Notes under the pieces: generated by a model
Told to the model about the DNA's origin: nothing
Seen by the model: the letters and a program-made list of their open reading frames with translations, nothing else
Database searches by the model: none
From: Plutella xylostella
Taxonomy: Eukaryota > Arthropoda > Insecta > Lepidoptera > Plutellidae
Direction of reading: 5' to 3'
NCBI RefSeq assembly: GCF_932276165.1
Contig: NC_064009.1
Coordinates: 9,114,001 to 9,178,000 of the forward strand
Length of the DNA stretch: 64,000 nucleotides
Translations under genes and position numbers: made by a program
In this document: in pieces, positions 45,749-57,478 of the stretch
Position numbering within the stretch: position 1 is the stretch's first letter
How the letters are laid out: every line of letters starts with the position of its first letter

Positions 45749-46653
45749 GATGTGCGACAGGAAGAGTGTGTGCTCTGAACTATGCTCTAGTCTAGTTGTT
45801 GAGGCTGGGGGCTTGCACCATTAATAAGCTTGAGTAGGCTGCTGTGGCCTGCACTGCTCCTTGGTATTATAGAATAAGCGATAGACTACGCACCACCACC
45901 GCGAAGAATTGTTAGTGTTAGTAATTTACGTTGTAGAGCCGTGATGTTTATAGAAGGTGAGATATTTCGACTTTCGGCAGCACTACACTGATATCATTAC
46001 GATACTTACATGCAATGCTAGTGAACAACGTTAGCGTTTCAATAATCACCTCTAACACTACGGAGACGTGCACAACGACCGTGTTGTGAGATAACAAAGT
46101 TATTTACACAAACGATACTCCACTAATGTGTGAAGGACATCAAGCCTTTTGTCTTACTAGAATGGGAGCATCTTCAGGGTTACCTGTCGGTATGCATGAA
46201 TAAGTATTAGACTGAAACTAATCCATTGTTCACGAATAGTCTCACCGATACACATTATAGCCTTTACACGCCACTTTTGTTTAAAATATTAAATAACAAA
46301 AATAGAGTCCAACCCACCCCACTAATCACAAGTGACCGAATGAAACTGAAACGAATGAATGAAAGCGAACGTCTAATCGATTGAATGAATGCACATGACA
46401 AGTCCAAAGGATAAATAAACTTTTTCACACCTTTTTTTCACTATTTGCATTTGACTTCCGTATCCGTTACACAAAAATAGCCTATCTACAATCTAGGTTT
46501 TGTATTAATAATATTTTATTATAAAAATATATCACTACTGCATCCTAATAGAATCGAAACTGAGTTAAGATATCGGTGTAGGCCAGTATATTTTTTGTAT
46601 CTAAGTAACTACCTACGCTAATATAAAATGTGTTATCGTGTTGTGTGTTGCTT
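45749..46653. other. Upstream region of the zinc finger gene, no gene seen
   Basis: This should hold the promoter and 5' UTR of the minus-strand zinc finger gene. No open frame or repeat was recognised; sequence is AT-rich after 46250. Confidence 0.4.
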
Positions 46654-47412
46654 GGTTCTACCTTTTTTGGCATAAGTTTTTTTTGCCTAATCTCGTATTG
46701 CATAGTAACGTTTGGTTAAAGTCTCGTTACGCCGAAAATCGTATGGCATAAATCTCTTTTAGTAAAAAGTTATTTCGCATAATCTTGTTTAGCCTAATAA
46801 TGGTATGGCCAAATCTTGAATAGCCTAATAATGCTATGGCATAGGTTTATACAAAGTAATAATATTCGTTTGGCTTTAACTTTGACGGAGCGTCTCCCTA
46901 CACATAGCGCAAACTGGTGCCTTGTATTGTTTCCGCTGTTTGGAAAACGCTCCGCTCCGCTACGCTGCGCTCCGCTTTGGTTTTGATGAACATGTGCACC
47001 TAACACGCTCCTCCTCGCTTTGCTCGTCGTCGCACCTATTTTTAGGTTTCGATCTCATGGGGTTTGTAATAATTATACTGGTCGTTAACTTTCGATTTTT
47101 TGATCATACAATATCGTGATTTTCGGGATGTAGGAGAAAAATACCACAATTTGTACATTTACTACATACTTAATATATTATTTATTAAGATAACATTAGG
47201 AGAAACAAGATTATACATAGGTATAGACGAACATAAATTTGAGCAAACGAAACTTAGGTGTTTAAAGATTGTGCCTAAAGAGTTTTAGACGAAACGAGCC
47301 TTATGCCACATAAGTCTTGGCAAAGTGATGGTTCGGCCAAAAAAGTTTAGACCATACGAGTTATGCGAAATGAGTTTTGGTCAATAAAGATTATGCCAGA
47401 TGAGCGGAACCC
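46654..47412. mobile_element. 759-bp TIR element with GGCATAA-type minisatellite ends
   Basis: The 9-bp sequence GTGTTGCTT is duplicated at 46645-46653 and 47413-47421. The ends GGTTCTACC... and the inverse of ...GGAACCC are short inverted repeats. Both flanks are built from diverged repeats of a GGCATAA/TCGTTTGGC-like motif in inverted orientation at the two ends. The centre holds GC-rich CGCTCCGCTCCGCTACGC. No coding frame. A 9-bp duplication fits Mutator-like elements, but the class is not proven. Confidence 0.7.
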
Positions 47413-47421
47413 GTGTTGCTT

Positions 47422-48559
47422 CAATACTGATATAAAATGTGGCGCAGTTGCGTAACAATAAAATCTAACTATAGGTACCTACCTACACACTACATGCTGT
47501 CTGCATCGAAGTCATTATGTGGCGTGTATATTTATACCTACCCAAGTAGTTAAATAGGTATTTAGGTACTTATATACAAGTATGTATAAGTAATCATTAT
47601 TTATTAGGTCTGTTTTGTGTACGTAGAGGTAGTTAATCTAAACGTACATATTTAGGTAAGTAAACATACTCGTAATAATATTATCTGTGTAGGTGAATAC
47701 ATATGCAACACATTCCTTCATTTATTTATTTAAAAGGTCCAAGTTCGATTCCACGGCCTGTAGCTATAAATTTATAGAGATGAGTAGTAATATAGATACT
47801 TAATTATGTAAATAAACATAAAAAATAATATATGGATTGTAACTATACTTATACACCAAAATGGTAGGTTATGTACACGCATAAATAAGTACTTATCTAT
47901 TCGAGGAGATACTTATAATAAATGTAGGATTTTTCCACAAAAACGAGTGAATCGCATGTGATTCACGTCTCACTAGCCTTAATCGAGCATTTGTAATTAA
48001 AACTAAATTCTGTTTAATCAGATTTAATTAAACTTAAGAGGAAAAATCATTTTATAGAGGAGAACTTACTTGTAATTTACGCGCGTTGATGTCTTTTATA
48101 TCAGAGTGCAGTTTTCCTTATAAAAGACTTCAACGTCAAGTTCTATGAGTAAGTATGTATCATCTTGCAATTAATTATTTAAACTAAAGGATTGGCTGAT
48201 GGAATCTATAATTATGTTGGGAAGCATTATTTTATAAGTCCATTTCAATAGTATCCTAATATTTTATCGTTTTACTACTTACTTATTTTATTGCTATGGG
48301 TGGGATGGGCAACGTACGTTGAATGTTAAGGTGATATACAAAATATATAAAAAAGCAGGGCTTTTAAGTACTTTTGATACGCATACTGAAATGCAGTGCT
48401 GTGATTCAGTTGAAGTAAGTAGTAGAATATTTAAGACCTAGGTACTCACAGATCTTAAAGTTCATTGTTAGGTACATAGATTTACACGAGTTTGAAAGTA
48501 ATTCTAAATTAATTATGTATACTTACTTATATTGTAACCATAGATATAGATATAACTAG
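47422..48559. other. AT-rich intergenic stretch, nothing recognised
   Basis: There are many TACCTA and GTAGGTA runs. A short stretch at 48078-48105 (CGTTGATGTCTTTTATAT) recurs near 43625. No gene seen. Confidence 0.4.
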
Positions 48560-49712
48560 TGACTAGCCAGGCGCGGATCCACCCATATGGGCAAGATGGG
48601 CATGCCCATCACCTAAATGACTTGCCATATCACACCACGGGATTTAATAATAATAATTTCGTTATTTTATCACTTTCGTATGGCTGTTTTTTATAATTAT
48701 ATTAGTGGTGAAGATTTTGGGTTATGCTAAATTATTTTTTTCCACCTCAAAAGCCCTCCGGATAGCTTTTTAAGAATCCGAAACACAAAAATTTTCGGCC
48801 ATGATGCCAAGAGTCTGAGGTCCGGCTTACAACTAAATTTATTTTTTAATTATATACAAGGAGACTATTAGTATATTATATTATGATCTCAATTTGGTTT
48901 TTAATTTAAAAAAACCGGAAGATTTTGATCAAATTTTATAATGTTTTCGGCGATTCTTCAGGGACCGAATTTTCGACGGCGTTAAGTATATTTCATAACT
49001 AATTAAGATAACGACACGATATTTTTTTTTCAATACAGTTTAGCTTTAGTTATCTCTACCTGTAACAAATTATATTTTTTCTACTGAAAAAAATTCGGTA
49101 GTCGTATCACATTTCCCTTTTGATTTATTAACATACCTAAATTATGCCTAAATTATAATTTTATCAAAGGACAAAGAGATCCTTTCACATTTTTTTTTAT
49201 AAATAAATTAAGGAGTGTCCGGCATAAACTCATAAAGTACTGATTCATAAATGTAACATGTTGATGACCATACTTCTTGGTCTTGTAGTGGCAATGGAAG
49301 TCTGGCTGTCCGCTCGCTGAAAGCCAACCAACGGACCAGCCAGTAGATTCAGGTGCTCCTGGTATGCCTACATCCAGGTGAAACGAAGATATAATCTAAT
49401 CTTTTTCATACAGTCACGGTTCAGGTACCATTCTGATTAATATTTGTCCTTTAAAAAAATTCTTAGTACGTTCTCTAGTAGTTCTCCTTAAATATGAGTT
49501 TCATGTACTTAATGCTCTTGGGTTTCAAAATTCAAAATATTCAGATTTGAATTATTAAACAATGATTGATCCAGAGGGCTTTTGAGGAGGAAAAATTGCA
49601 TTTAGCATAACCAACAAACAAAAAAAATCTGGCCAAGAGCGTGTCGGACACGCACATGAAAGGGTTCTGTAGCCATAAGATGGGCCGACCGCTTGACACA
49701 AAAAAACATACA

Positions 49713-49890
49713 TGTAGGAATTAAATAAGATGTTAGTATTTAATCCACATTTATTTACACGGGTAAAAATAAAATCAAAGAAATATCCACATCGTCTTTA
49801 CGTCTTTCACTCTCCTCATGTAAGTACTCTATGCTTCTCTGTTATTCGTCGTCATGGATACTTCATCTTGCGTTCTGTTCCACTCCCACA
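49713..49890 (-). repeat. 3' LTR of the nested element
   Basis: 178 bp, matching 51996-52176 apart from a few indels near 49775-49800 and 49820. It is downstream in the minus-strand orientation. Confidence 0.85.
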
Positions 49891-50016
49891 CTCGGCCATC
49901 CTGCTTACAAGCTGCCCTCAGCATGTGCATTTAAAAACAACTTAAACGATATTAACACCTTAACTAATAATAATAAACAAATACGGCATTACAACTTAAA
50001 ACACACACATTCGTCA

Positions 50017-50445
50017 TCATTCGTTCATCATCACTTTTATCTTTCTTTCCCCCAATATCACTTCCTTTCTTTTCTTCTTTCTTGTCTTCTTGCGTTTCAT
50101 CTTCTTTTCCTTCTTTCTTTTCATCTTTTTTATCTCGTGTATCGCTTCTCTTCTTATCTTTCTTCTCATATGTGTCACTCGCCTTCTTACCCTTTTTCGC
50201 CTCGTTCCCACTTGATTTCTTAACTTTAACATCATCCTCGTTATATCTCTCGTTATCTTCACGTCATCGTCGTTTTTTACAATCCGTATCTGGGAATACA
50301 CATCGTCTCCAATTAGGTTATCGTCACTTCCGTTATCAATAAACTTACTTACAGATTTTTCGCAGATGTCCATCCGTTTCTCGCTTACATTCTGTAAATC
50401 TTGTTTGTTTACAACGTCTTGACAGTTGCTCTTTGACATTGACAC
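50017..50445 (-). pseudogene. Protease-like start followed by Lys/Arg-rich tail (nested LTR element)
   Basis: A 142-codon minus-strand frame contains FIDNGSDDNLIGDDVY, resembling the active-site region of a retroviral-type aspartic protease (D-x-G-S), but the next protease motifs are missing. The frame then runs into a highly basic low-complexity tail encoded by a pyrimidine-rich plus-strand tract (50030-50220). It is in the same frame as the gag upstream if the 319-bp MITE and one copy of its duplication are discounted. Confidence 0.55.
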
Positions 50446-50470
50446 TTTTTGACTTTCACTCAGTTCTTCT

Positions 50471-50789
50471 CAATGACAAAAGAATAAAGAGAGGACCTGG
50501 CATAAAAATCGGTATTGAAAAATATATCGTCGTCTCTTTTTAACTTATTACTGTTATCGTACGTAAAAAAGGACAACAGTAGTTTTGTCTTTGCCTAAAA
50601 TTACAACATTGCGACCGGTCGCCATGTTGATTGACATCCAAACACAAGGTACTTCAGCTGTCAAACAATTTGTTTGTTTACATTTACATTTTTCAAGAAA
50701 ACCGCCGCCATTTTAATTGACACCAAAGTTTAGGTAAGCGCATTTTTTTCGTGGATATGCCATGTCCTCTCTTTATTCCTTTGTCATTG
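50471..50789. mobile_element. MITE inserted in the nested LTR element
   Basis: The ends CAATGACAAAAGAATAAAGA and the inverse of CAATGACAAAGGAATAAAGA flank 319 bp, with an 8-bp duplication GTTCTTCT at 50463-50470 and 50790-50797. The 8-bp size suggests hAT mobilisation. It split the gag-protease frame and supplies the present gag stop codon. Confidence 0.88.
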
Positions 50790-51882
50790 GTTCTTCTTCG
50801 CATGATTCGTATCTATGGCTGTCATTTTCTTCATGCTCATCGTCTGTGGCCGCCTTGTCTATCCTGATTGACATTACCGACATCTTTTGATTTCCATTTC
50901 CGCTGCTCTCTCGTGAGTCCATCATGAAGTCCGTCGTAGCGCTGCCATCGCCTGTTTCCACCGTGAACACCGTTCGTCTTGAATCCGTATTTAAGATGTC
51001 TATGCCGTCCGTAGCACTTTCATTGGCTGTCGATGTTGATGCCTGGCCTTGAACATGTCCTCCTTCAGGGCATGCGGTTGAGATATGCCCAAATTCGTTA
51101 CATCGAAAACACTTCGCACCTCTTTGCTTTTTCGGACAGTCCACTGAGACATGGTTGGAATCTCCACAGCTATAGCATCGTTTACTTCTGTGCGCCGTCG
51201 ATGCGCCCATAGTCGTATAACACTGACTCTCGCCCTTCGTCTTTTCCTTCACAATTCCATAAATTCTTAGTTGCTCCTTCAACTCTGAATAGGTTGTGGC
51301 ACTGTGTAACATCACTTTGTTTGGCTCATGGTCCACTATACCGTCCACTATATATTTGATGGTAACATAATCATCCATCTTCCCTCGTTTACCCAACTCT
51401 TTCATAATATAAAAATATTCCAAGCAACTTTCATCAGGCTTCTTCTTTCTGCTGCTCATCATCTCGTTAATGGTCTTAGAGTCTACAGCATCTGGGAACT
51501 CCTCTGTGATCGCCGTCTTCAGCGCCTCCCACGTCTTAAAGGGTCTTTCCGATCGCAGCCAGAGTGCTGCCGTACCCGTCAGTGACCTCCGTCCTACGAT
51601 CAGCCGCTGCAACTCTGTCCACCCGAAGATCTCGGCGTTGTCGTCGACTTCTTGCGCCCACCGTGCTGCTGAGTCAGTCTGGTCCTGCCCACTGAATTTG
51701 CGTACCAGTTCCTCCGTGTAATCAGCGGTTTTGATGTTCCACCTCTCTCCGCGCCTTCCTCCGTCGTCATCGTCCTGGGCATCTTCCTGTCGTCTTTTCG
51801 TCTTAAGTTGGTAGATGCTCAGACCCGAAATCGTCGTTGAAGCGAAGAAAAATTTTATTGAAATTTTTTCGCTGTCATTCAT
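50773..51882 (-). pseudogene. Gag protein of the nested LTR element, 3' end replaced by MITE
   Basis: A 369-codon minus-strand frame. The central part (FGWTELQRLIVGRRSL ... ALWLRSERPFKTWEALKTAI) fits the retrotransposon gag capsid fold used by Ty3/gypsy elements. Two CCHC knuckles follow (CYSCGDSNHVSVDC and CFRCNEFGHISTAC). The last residues and stop come from the inserted MITE. The gag part itself has no internal stop. Confidence 0.8.
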
Positions 51883-51974
51883 GTTATTTCAAAAATGGCC
51901 CCTTGCCGCTTGCCGTTCTGTCTTCTTCATCGTCTTTTGTGCGCCGTCATCGCCGATATTTCTTATATTTATTC

Positions 51975-51992
51975 ATCCCGGACGAGCCCCCA
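51975..51992 (-). other. Pro-tRNA-type primer binding site
   Basis: On the minus strand, three bases after the LTR end, is TGGGGGCTCGTCCGGGAT. These 18 bases equal the primer site known for proline tRNA-primed retroviruses and retrotransposons. Confidence 0.85.
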
Positions 51993-51995
51993 ATT

Positions 51996-52176
51996 TGTAG
52001 GAATTAAATAAGATGTTAGTATTTAATCCACATTTACTTACACGGGTAAAAATAAAATCAAAGAAATATCGACACGTCTTTTCGTCTTTACGTCTTTCAC
52101 TCTCCTCATGTACTCTATGCTTCTCTGTTATTCGTCGTCATGGATACTTCATCTTGCGTTCTGTTCCACTCCCACA
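51996..52176 (-). repeat. 5' LTR of the nested element
   Basis: 181 bp with TG...CA ends on the minus strand. It lies upstream of the primer binding site and gag in that orientation. Confidence 0.85.
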
Positions 52177-52597
52177 TACATTAACATTACCATTTAGTTA
52201 GGGCAACTGCACGTCATACGTCGGTCGAGTTGTATAAAAATAACTATGTACTTAGGTATGATATAGAGTCCGCTATAGTTAAGATTGAAAGTACTTACTT
52301 GGAGGTGTTGGAGGTATACAACACTTTTTTTTTCAGAATTATTGTAAGTAATAGTATTTCAAAAGTTAAGGGGGGGGGGACGCTTTAAATTTAACTTTAC
52401 TTTGTATTAATATATCTCGAGACTGGGGGGTTTGATCCACATGGTTTCAGGGCAATTTTTGTTGTATTTAAAGACAAATTTTTGACGATACCCCACACGA
52501 AGGGGTAAGTCGTTTATTTTTTTGAATTTACTTTTCGCCACCTTTTTTAACTTGCCCATCACCTATTTTGAGGTCTGGATCCGCGCCTGTGACTAGC

Positions 52598-54310
52598 AGT
52601 GTAGAGTATTGAGCGTAGGCAGGTACCATTCCTATCTATCTAGGTACTTTAAGTTCTAAGTAGGTTTTCCTCTTCTGCACGTTATGCTTAGGTAGCATAA
52701 CGGTAGGCACCTAGGTAGGTAGCTGCATTTGAAATAAAGAATTCTAAATAACAATCAATTAACGTTAATCCATCGCTTCTTTGAGGTATGCAGAGTTTCA
52801 GGCCTACATACAGAGCAACCAGGCATGGCTAACTGTCCTTAACTGCTCATAAATCGAGTGAAACTTCAGCAACTATACGTCCGTTTGTCATAAAAAAAGA
52901 GATCGATTCATAATTTTCACTATTCACGTATGAAACGCGTTATTATATGGAGCCAGTCAGTCCGGCCTCGCTGCCAGGCGCTGGATGTTGCACTTTCCCC
53001 ATTGTGCGTCGAACAATGGCGTGGCTTGCACCACTTCCAACAGACCTGTTAGACTCAGAGCTTTGCACAATACCAGCTGTACTATCCACGATACAATGAT
53101 ATTGTGCCGTTGGGGTTCCTATCCTTTGCTAGGTCCTTTGTTCGGGTAAATGCTTCCTCAACAGTTTTATTGGTAATCGTTTGTTGGCCAGTTTTCCACT
53201 GAAGCTGATGTGCCGAGGTAAGTAGGAACTAGTTAGGTATAGGTACCCTATTGTGCCGTATATTTGAGAACCGAAAAAAACCCTTATTGAAAGCGTAAGT
53301 ACTTAGGTATAAATTTTGTGATTTTAGCGACTAAGTTACGAAAGAGTACCAACAAAAAAATGTTTTATGGACCATGCGAAATTGAAACTGGAAAACAAAT
53401 CTTAAATAATCCCATAATTAAAGGTCACACAAACAATGGGTCATAAAGACCCAAATATGAAAACGCCACGCAATGTTGAAATTGCGTTATTTTATTAAAT
53501 TAATGATAACCCAAATTAGTTTCACGGGAATTTCATAAGCTACCAACAACACAATGGCCATACCTACCTATCTACTACTTACTGAAGCGCGGGTATTCAG
53601 TTCTCGTCACATTTTTACTTCACACTTAAAACTTGAAGAAACTAGGACCCTTAGGACACACTACTATACGAGGAGCATATACTATACAATATCAACGACA
53701 AACATCTAAACATTAAAAATGTACCGACTGGCTTATTAGGTTCGTTAAAAGTTACTATATAGGGTAGGTTTCTATAACTACCTATATCTAACCTAACCTA
53801 CACAAGTTGTAGTGCATCTTGTTAACTATATCGTACACATTTTTATGTTACCTAAGTTTTAGATACGTGGTAGATAAGATTATAAATGTGTATCAAAGTA
53901 TAATAATCTAGATAACAATGCTCAGACATAAGTAGGGCTCTCTCTACCACGATGTCTACAAACCGAGTTCATTAAACTACATCACGACAGTATTTTAAAC
54001 GGTGCAACCTTATTTTCCTTTTAATAACGTCACAGTCTAGTTGCTGATATCTAGAAGATGTCGCGTAGATAAAAGGTATGGCACAAAAATGTCGCAGTGA
54101 GAATGATAGATTGTAAGATTACCGGATTTGATTGGATAATAAATTGTAAACGCGAAAGTTTGTAAGTAACAAAGACAATTTTTAGGTGAAGCAATATTTA
54201 TGAAATTTTGTAGGTATATGGAGAACTGACGATAGCGATGTTAGCAGGAAAGCTAGTTAACTATAAATAAGTAAGTAATGTATGAAGTCTAGTGTTGATT
54301 ATCCTGTATT
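52598..54310. other. AT-rich intergenic region, no gene seen
   Basis: The only recognised piece is a decayed Helitron-like stretch at about 54138-54258 (AAACGCGAAAGTTTGTAAG near its start, GGAAAGCTAGTT at its end). Confidence 0.4.
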
Positions 54311-54747
54311 TCAGTGGCCAGCTTGATGATTAGACTCAAGATTGAAGACTGTTAACTGACCAAACCCTCGCTTTACATAATAATAGCCCATACATTCATT
54401 AAATACAATTCTGAAATTCGCTATAGCTGTTACCAAATCTATAGTTACATTATTTATTTGTTGATCACAAATTTGATAGAAGTCACGGTCACAAAGTTCA
54501 TCCAACGCTCTAGTAAACCACGCAGCAACCGCCCCCGCCACCACCGCACCTGCAGATCCAATCCACTACGCACCGACAAAACAAAATGAAACAATCTTGC
54601 AGAAATACCTATCTGCAATCTTAGATTGACTCGAGCGGGGATTATTTTCCGCAGACTGCACTTATTCTTATTGTCTGCTTTTGCCTCTAGTTTATTCCAT
54701 GTTTCGGACTCGCGGTGAGAGGAAGCCATTTTGACTTCTTCAGCCAT
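54311..54747 (-). CDS. Small predicted single-pass membrane protein
   Basis: Two exons, 54747-54609 and 54549-54311, are joined across a 59-bp intron with GT and AG ends, in phase (G|GT). They give 125 residues from MAEEVKMASSHRES. The first half is basic and polar. The second begins with GAVVAGAVAAWFTRALDELC, a short hydrophobic segment, then FYQICDQQ and FNECMGYYYVKRGFG with spaced Cys. I do not recognise a family. Support is the phase-consistent splice and the divergent position 112 bp from the next gene's start. The intron is very short for this genome and has a modest acceptor, so the model is uncertain. Confidence 0.45.
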
Positions 54748-54859
54748 TTGGCGGCAAATTAAATTTGACAGTTAACTTTTTAAAAGACGCGGGAAGCGGT
54801 GGCCGATCGGTACTTTCGGCTTACGGTGTAGTTTTTAATGTCTAACTTTTCTGGTGGAA
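54748..54859. promoter_or_regulatory. Probable bidirectional promoter
   Basis: Only 112 bp separate the start codons of the minus-strand gene (54747) and the plus-strand gene (54860). It contains TTTGGCGGCAAA across the minus start, which looks like an E2F-type site, and AAATTTGACAGTTAAC just beyond. No TATA box is clear. Confidence 0.35.
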
Positions 54860-57478
54860 ATGGTGAGATTTTGGTGGATGTTTATATTTTTTGCGAAGAC
54901 GGCGTCGGCTAGTGACAATGCACTCCCGGATCCGGAAGCTGGAAAAGGTGCGTTAAATATAAACTATATACAAGTGTACCCTGTCTCTATGTATATTGTG
55001 TAAATATGCTGGTAGATGAGATGGCTTGCCAGCCGTAGTTGGAACCTATAAATGGCTTGAATATTAGCAAGCACAGAGAAGCACTCACTTTCCCAGTAAA
55101 ACTATTGAAGAACATCAGGTTTTTCGCCTATCGACAATATCATAATATGCACCTGAAAATACCTATTTTATAAAGTTTTACACCAACTTGAATTATTAGC
55201 AGGCACATTTATAAAATCTTACCGTGTGCAGTGTGCACTAACAGTGCGGCGAATAGATGACAGCAAAATCCAATGTTTAAAAAATCTTCCCACACTTTCC
55301 ATTGAATATTACCACACAATATAACAGCATTTTTATGTTATGTAAACAGGGCATAATAAAACAAATGACTAAAACTAAAAGTTATGTAGTAGAAGACAGA
55401 TACCTATACTTAAGTATGTATATTAGGTACTTACGAATATATTTTTAATTTCAATGAAGAAAGAAATAGTTGTTGAGTTTCCGTAATTAAAATTACACGA
55501 ATTGTGTGTTCTATTATCTTTTACTTTGATCTTTGCTAGTGCTATTAAACTCACGACTATTTTCACGGTTTCCGAGCCTCTAACAATGGAAGTGAAAATA
55601 AATGCATGCCATAGAAAATGGGTGCATTACCTACCTCACAACTTTCAATTTTGTCTGATAAATCGTTTTTTTTTTGTTGTAAATATCATAATATCAATAT
55701 GTTGACCCTTGCGTACTTACATCTATTTACAGTCCTACATATCAGTGGCGAAGGGTTCATTACTTTGTAGAGGAAGTTGGTATAAAAATATAAACATAAT
55801 TACTTAAGTTTATTTAAGTAGCCTTTGCTACATATGTACTTAGACATATTATATGTACCTACCTACCGGATGATGATAATTAAGGTTCAGTTAGTGCCAA
55901 AACTTTTACATTCTTATTATGCGAGTATAAATTCAAACTTTTTGGCCTCAAAAAGCCAACAAAACATAACTGGCCCCATTAATTTCCAGAGTCCCGTTTC
56001 CTGCCCCTATTCGAGAAGCGCTACGACCGCCCGCTCGGGCCGGGGGGTCTACCACCGCTGACCTCGGCCCCCGTGGCGGGAGAGAGATGCTCGTCGCGGT
56101 TAGAGAGCGCCCTGGACCAGATGCAGCGACGGAAGAGGAACCAGCCCAAGAATCTGGATACACCTCTGGTAAGGATATCAATATGGCCCGTGGACCAACA
56201 GAAGTTGGCCATGCATGAGCTTTCTCCATATGTGGAAATGTGGAGGGTAATGCCGTAATGTACACGCACAGCTTATTAGGGTGGTTGGGGTGGAACTAGC
56301 AGTATAGAAAGTAGGTACACCGTAATAAATGAAAATCTCATTTTCTAATCGATGAAAACGGAAAACTAAAATTTCATCTTCATTAGTAGATAGGTATAAG
56401 TAACTATATCAAGAGCGGAGCTTTTATACATTTTATAGGAACTTGATATAAACTAGCTTGCAACTAGCACGTTTATGGAGATCTTACAATAGACGACAGA
56501 CATTCAAAGGACGGATATAGGCAATTAAGTTGAACTCAAAAGCTGCTCAACCGTATCGAACACACCGCATCACTAATTTAGAGGGACCTATTAGAAGACA
56601 TTAAAAAGCTCTGCGCTACAAATGTTTACCGTTTCTTATCTTTTCAGAGTCAGACCTTCGACCTCAACGGCTACAGTCTCCATCATCAGATGAGGAGTGC
56701 TCCGGTGGACATGTATGTCACGAGAATGAGGGTTCGTCTTCCGCAGAATAGCAACTGGGTTCGCGTACAGAAGTGTTACTTCGATCCCCGTAATATCTCT
56801 TTAGACACGATGCTTATGTTCAACGACCTCACTATTAGCGGAAACGTGGATTTATTCGACGCCAGCGAACTAGACCGAGGGGCACCCCCGAACAGATTAC
56901 GGCGGAATTACAACCCTCCGCCATACGACCACGACTATCCCAGGGATTATCCGAGAAACCGTGGCAGCGGTTGCAACATGATACTCCGGCTTCGCAAAGC
57001 CGGCATCGGCTTTCACACGAGGCCTCTCAACCAGCAACCCGGGAAGTTCAACGTCAAAACTGATTCGGAATTCTTCGAACCAGGTTTCATCAGCGTCTAC
57101 GCTTACGGCTGTGAGAGATACATCAACAGGAACTCCAATTGGAATAAGGACAACCAGCCACTGCGGAGGAGAAAGAGGTCCGATGAGTTCTCTTTTGATC
57201 CTCATTTGTCGCAGCCATACGAGGAATTGGATGGCAGAGCTTCAGACAACTGGGACATAGTTTATGAGCCGAGAAGCAGTAGACTGAACTACGAGAGAAG
57301 CAAGCTTTTCCGACCGGAAGACGATTTGGACGACGTCGAGGATATTTCAAGGGAGATGGAGGATATCTTCACGAAGGGAATACGGACTCTCCTGACGACC
57401 TACATGAAGAAGGAGCTTCAACCAGCTATCAAGGACACCTTGATGAGGAATATGGGCTATGTGATATCTTACGGTTAA
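54860..57478 (+). CDS. Secreted protein, tentatively JHBP/TULIP-like
   Basis: Exons 54860-54947, 55990-56168 and 56648-57478 are in phase and give 365 residues. The start MVRFWWMFIFFAKTASAS reads as a signal peptide. Exon 3 holds alternating strand-like segments (MYVTRMRVRLP, ISLDTMLMFNDLTISGNVDL, CNMILRLRKAGIGFHT, FISVYAYGCE) and the C-terminal helix EDIFTKGIRTLLTTYMKKEL ending in GYVISYG. This resembles secreted insect lipid-binding proteins of the JHBP/takeout (TULIP) kind, but the insertion of an Arg/Tyr/Pro-rich segment (RNYNPPPYDHDYPRDYP) is unusual and the family call is from general pattern only. The RRRKR stretch near the middle may be a processing site. Gene structure is well supported. 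Confidence 0.85.

Larger units (their letters stand above)
49713..52176 (-). mobile_element. Gag-only LTR retrotransposon, nested in the hAT element
   Basis: LTR copies 49713-49890 (178 bp) and 51996-52176 (181 bp) are very similar with small indels. Read on the minus strand they begin TGTGGGAGTG and end TTCCTACA. A 4-bp duplication TACA lies at 49709-49712 and 52177-52180. Next to the upstream LTR is a perfect-looking Pro-tRNA primer site. The body encodes gag and the start of a protease, with no RT, RNase H or integrase. It would need enzymes from a related element. Confidence 0.88.
48568..52589. mobile_element. hAT-type element carrying a nested LTR element and MITE
   Basis: The ends CAGGCGCGGATCCA and TGGATCCGCGCCTG are exact inverted repeats, flanked by the 8-bp duplication TGACTAGC (48560-48567 and 52590-52597), a hAT signature. 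The repeat TGCCCATCACC also occurs near both ends (48602 and 52553). After removing the LTR element (49713-52176) about 1.55 kb remains with no transposase frame, so it is non-autonomous. An imperfect inverted repeat of about 45 bp (48719-48762 and 49570-49612) lies in the left part. Confidence 0.88.

Noticed and set aside
50082..50342. Ser/Phe/Leu-rich plus-strand frames
   Set aside because: They are the complement of the Lys/Arg-rich low-complexity tail in the nested LTR element.
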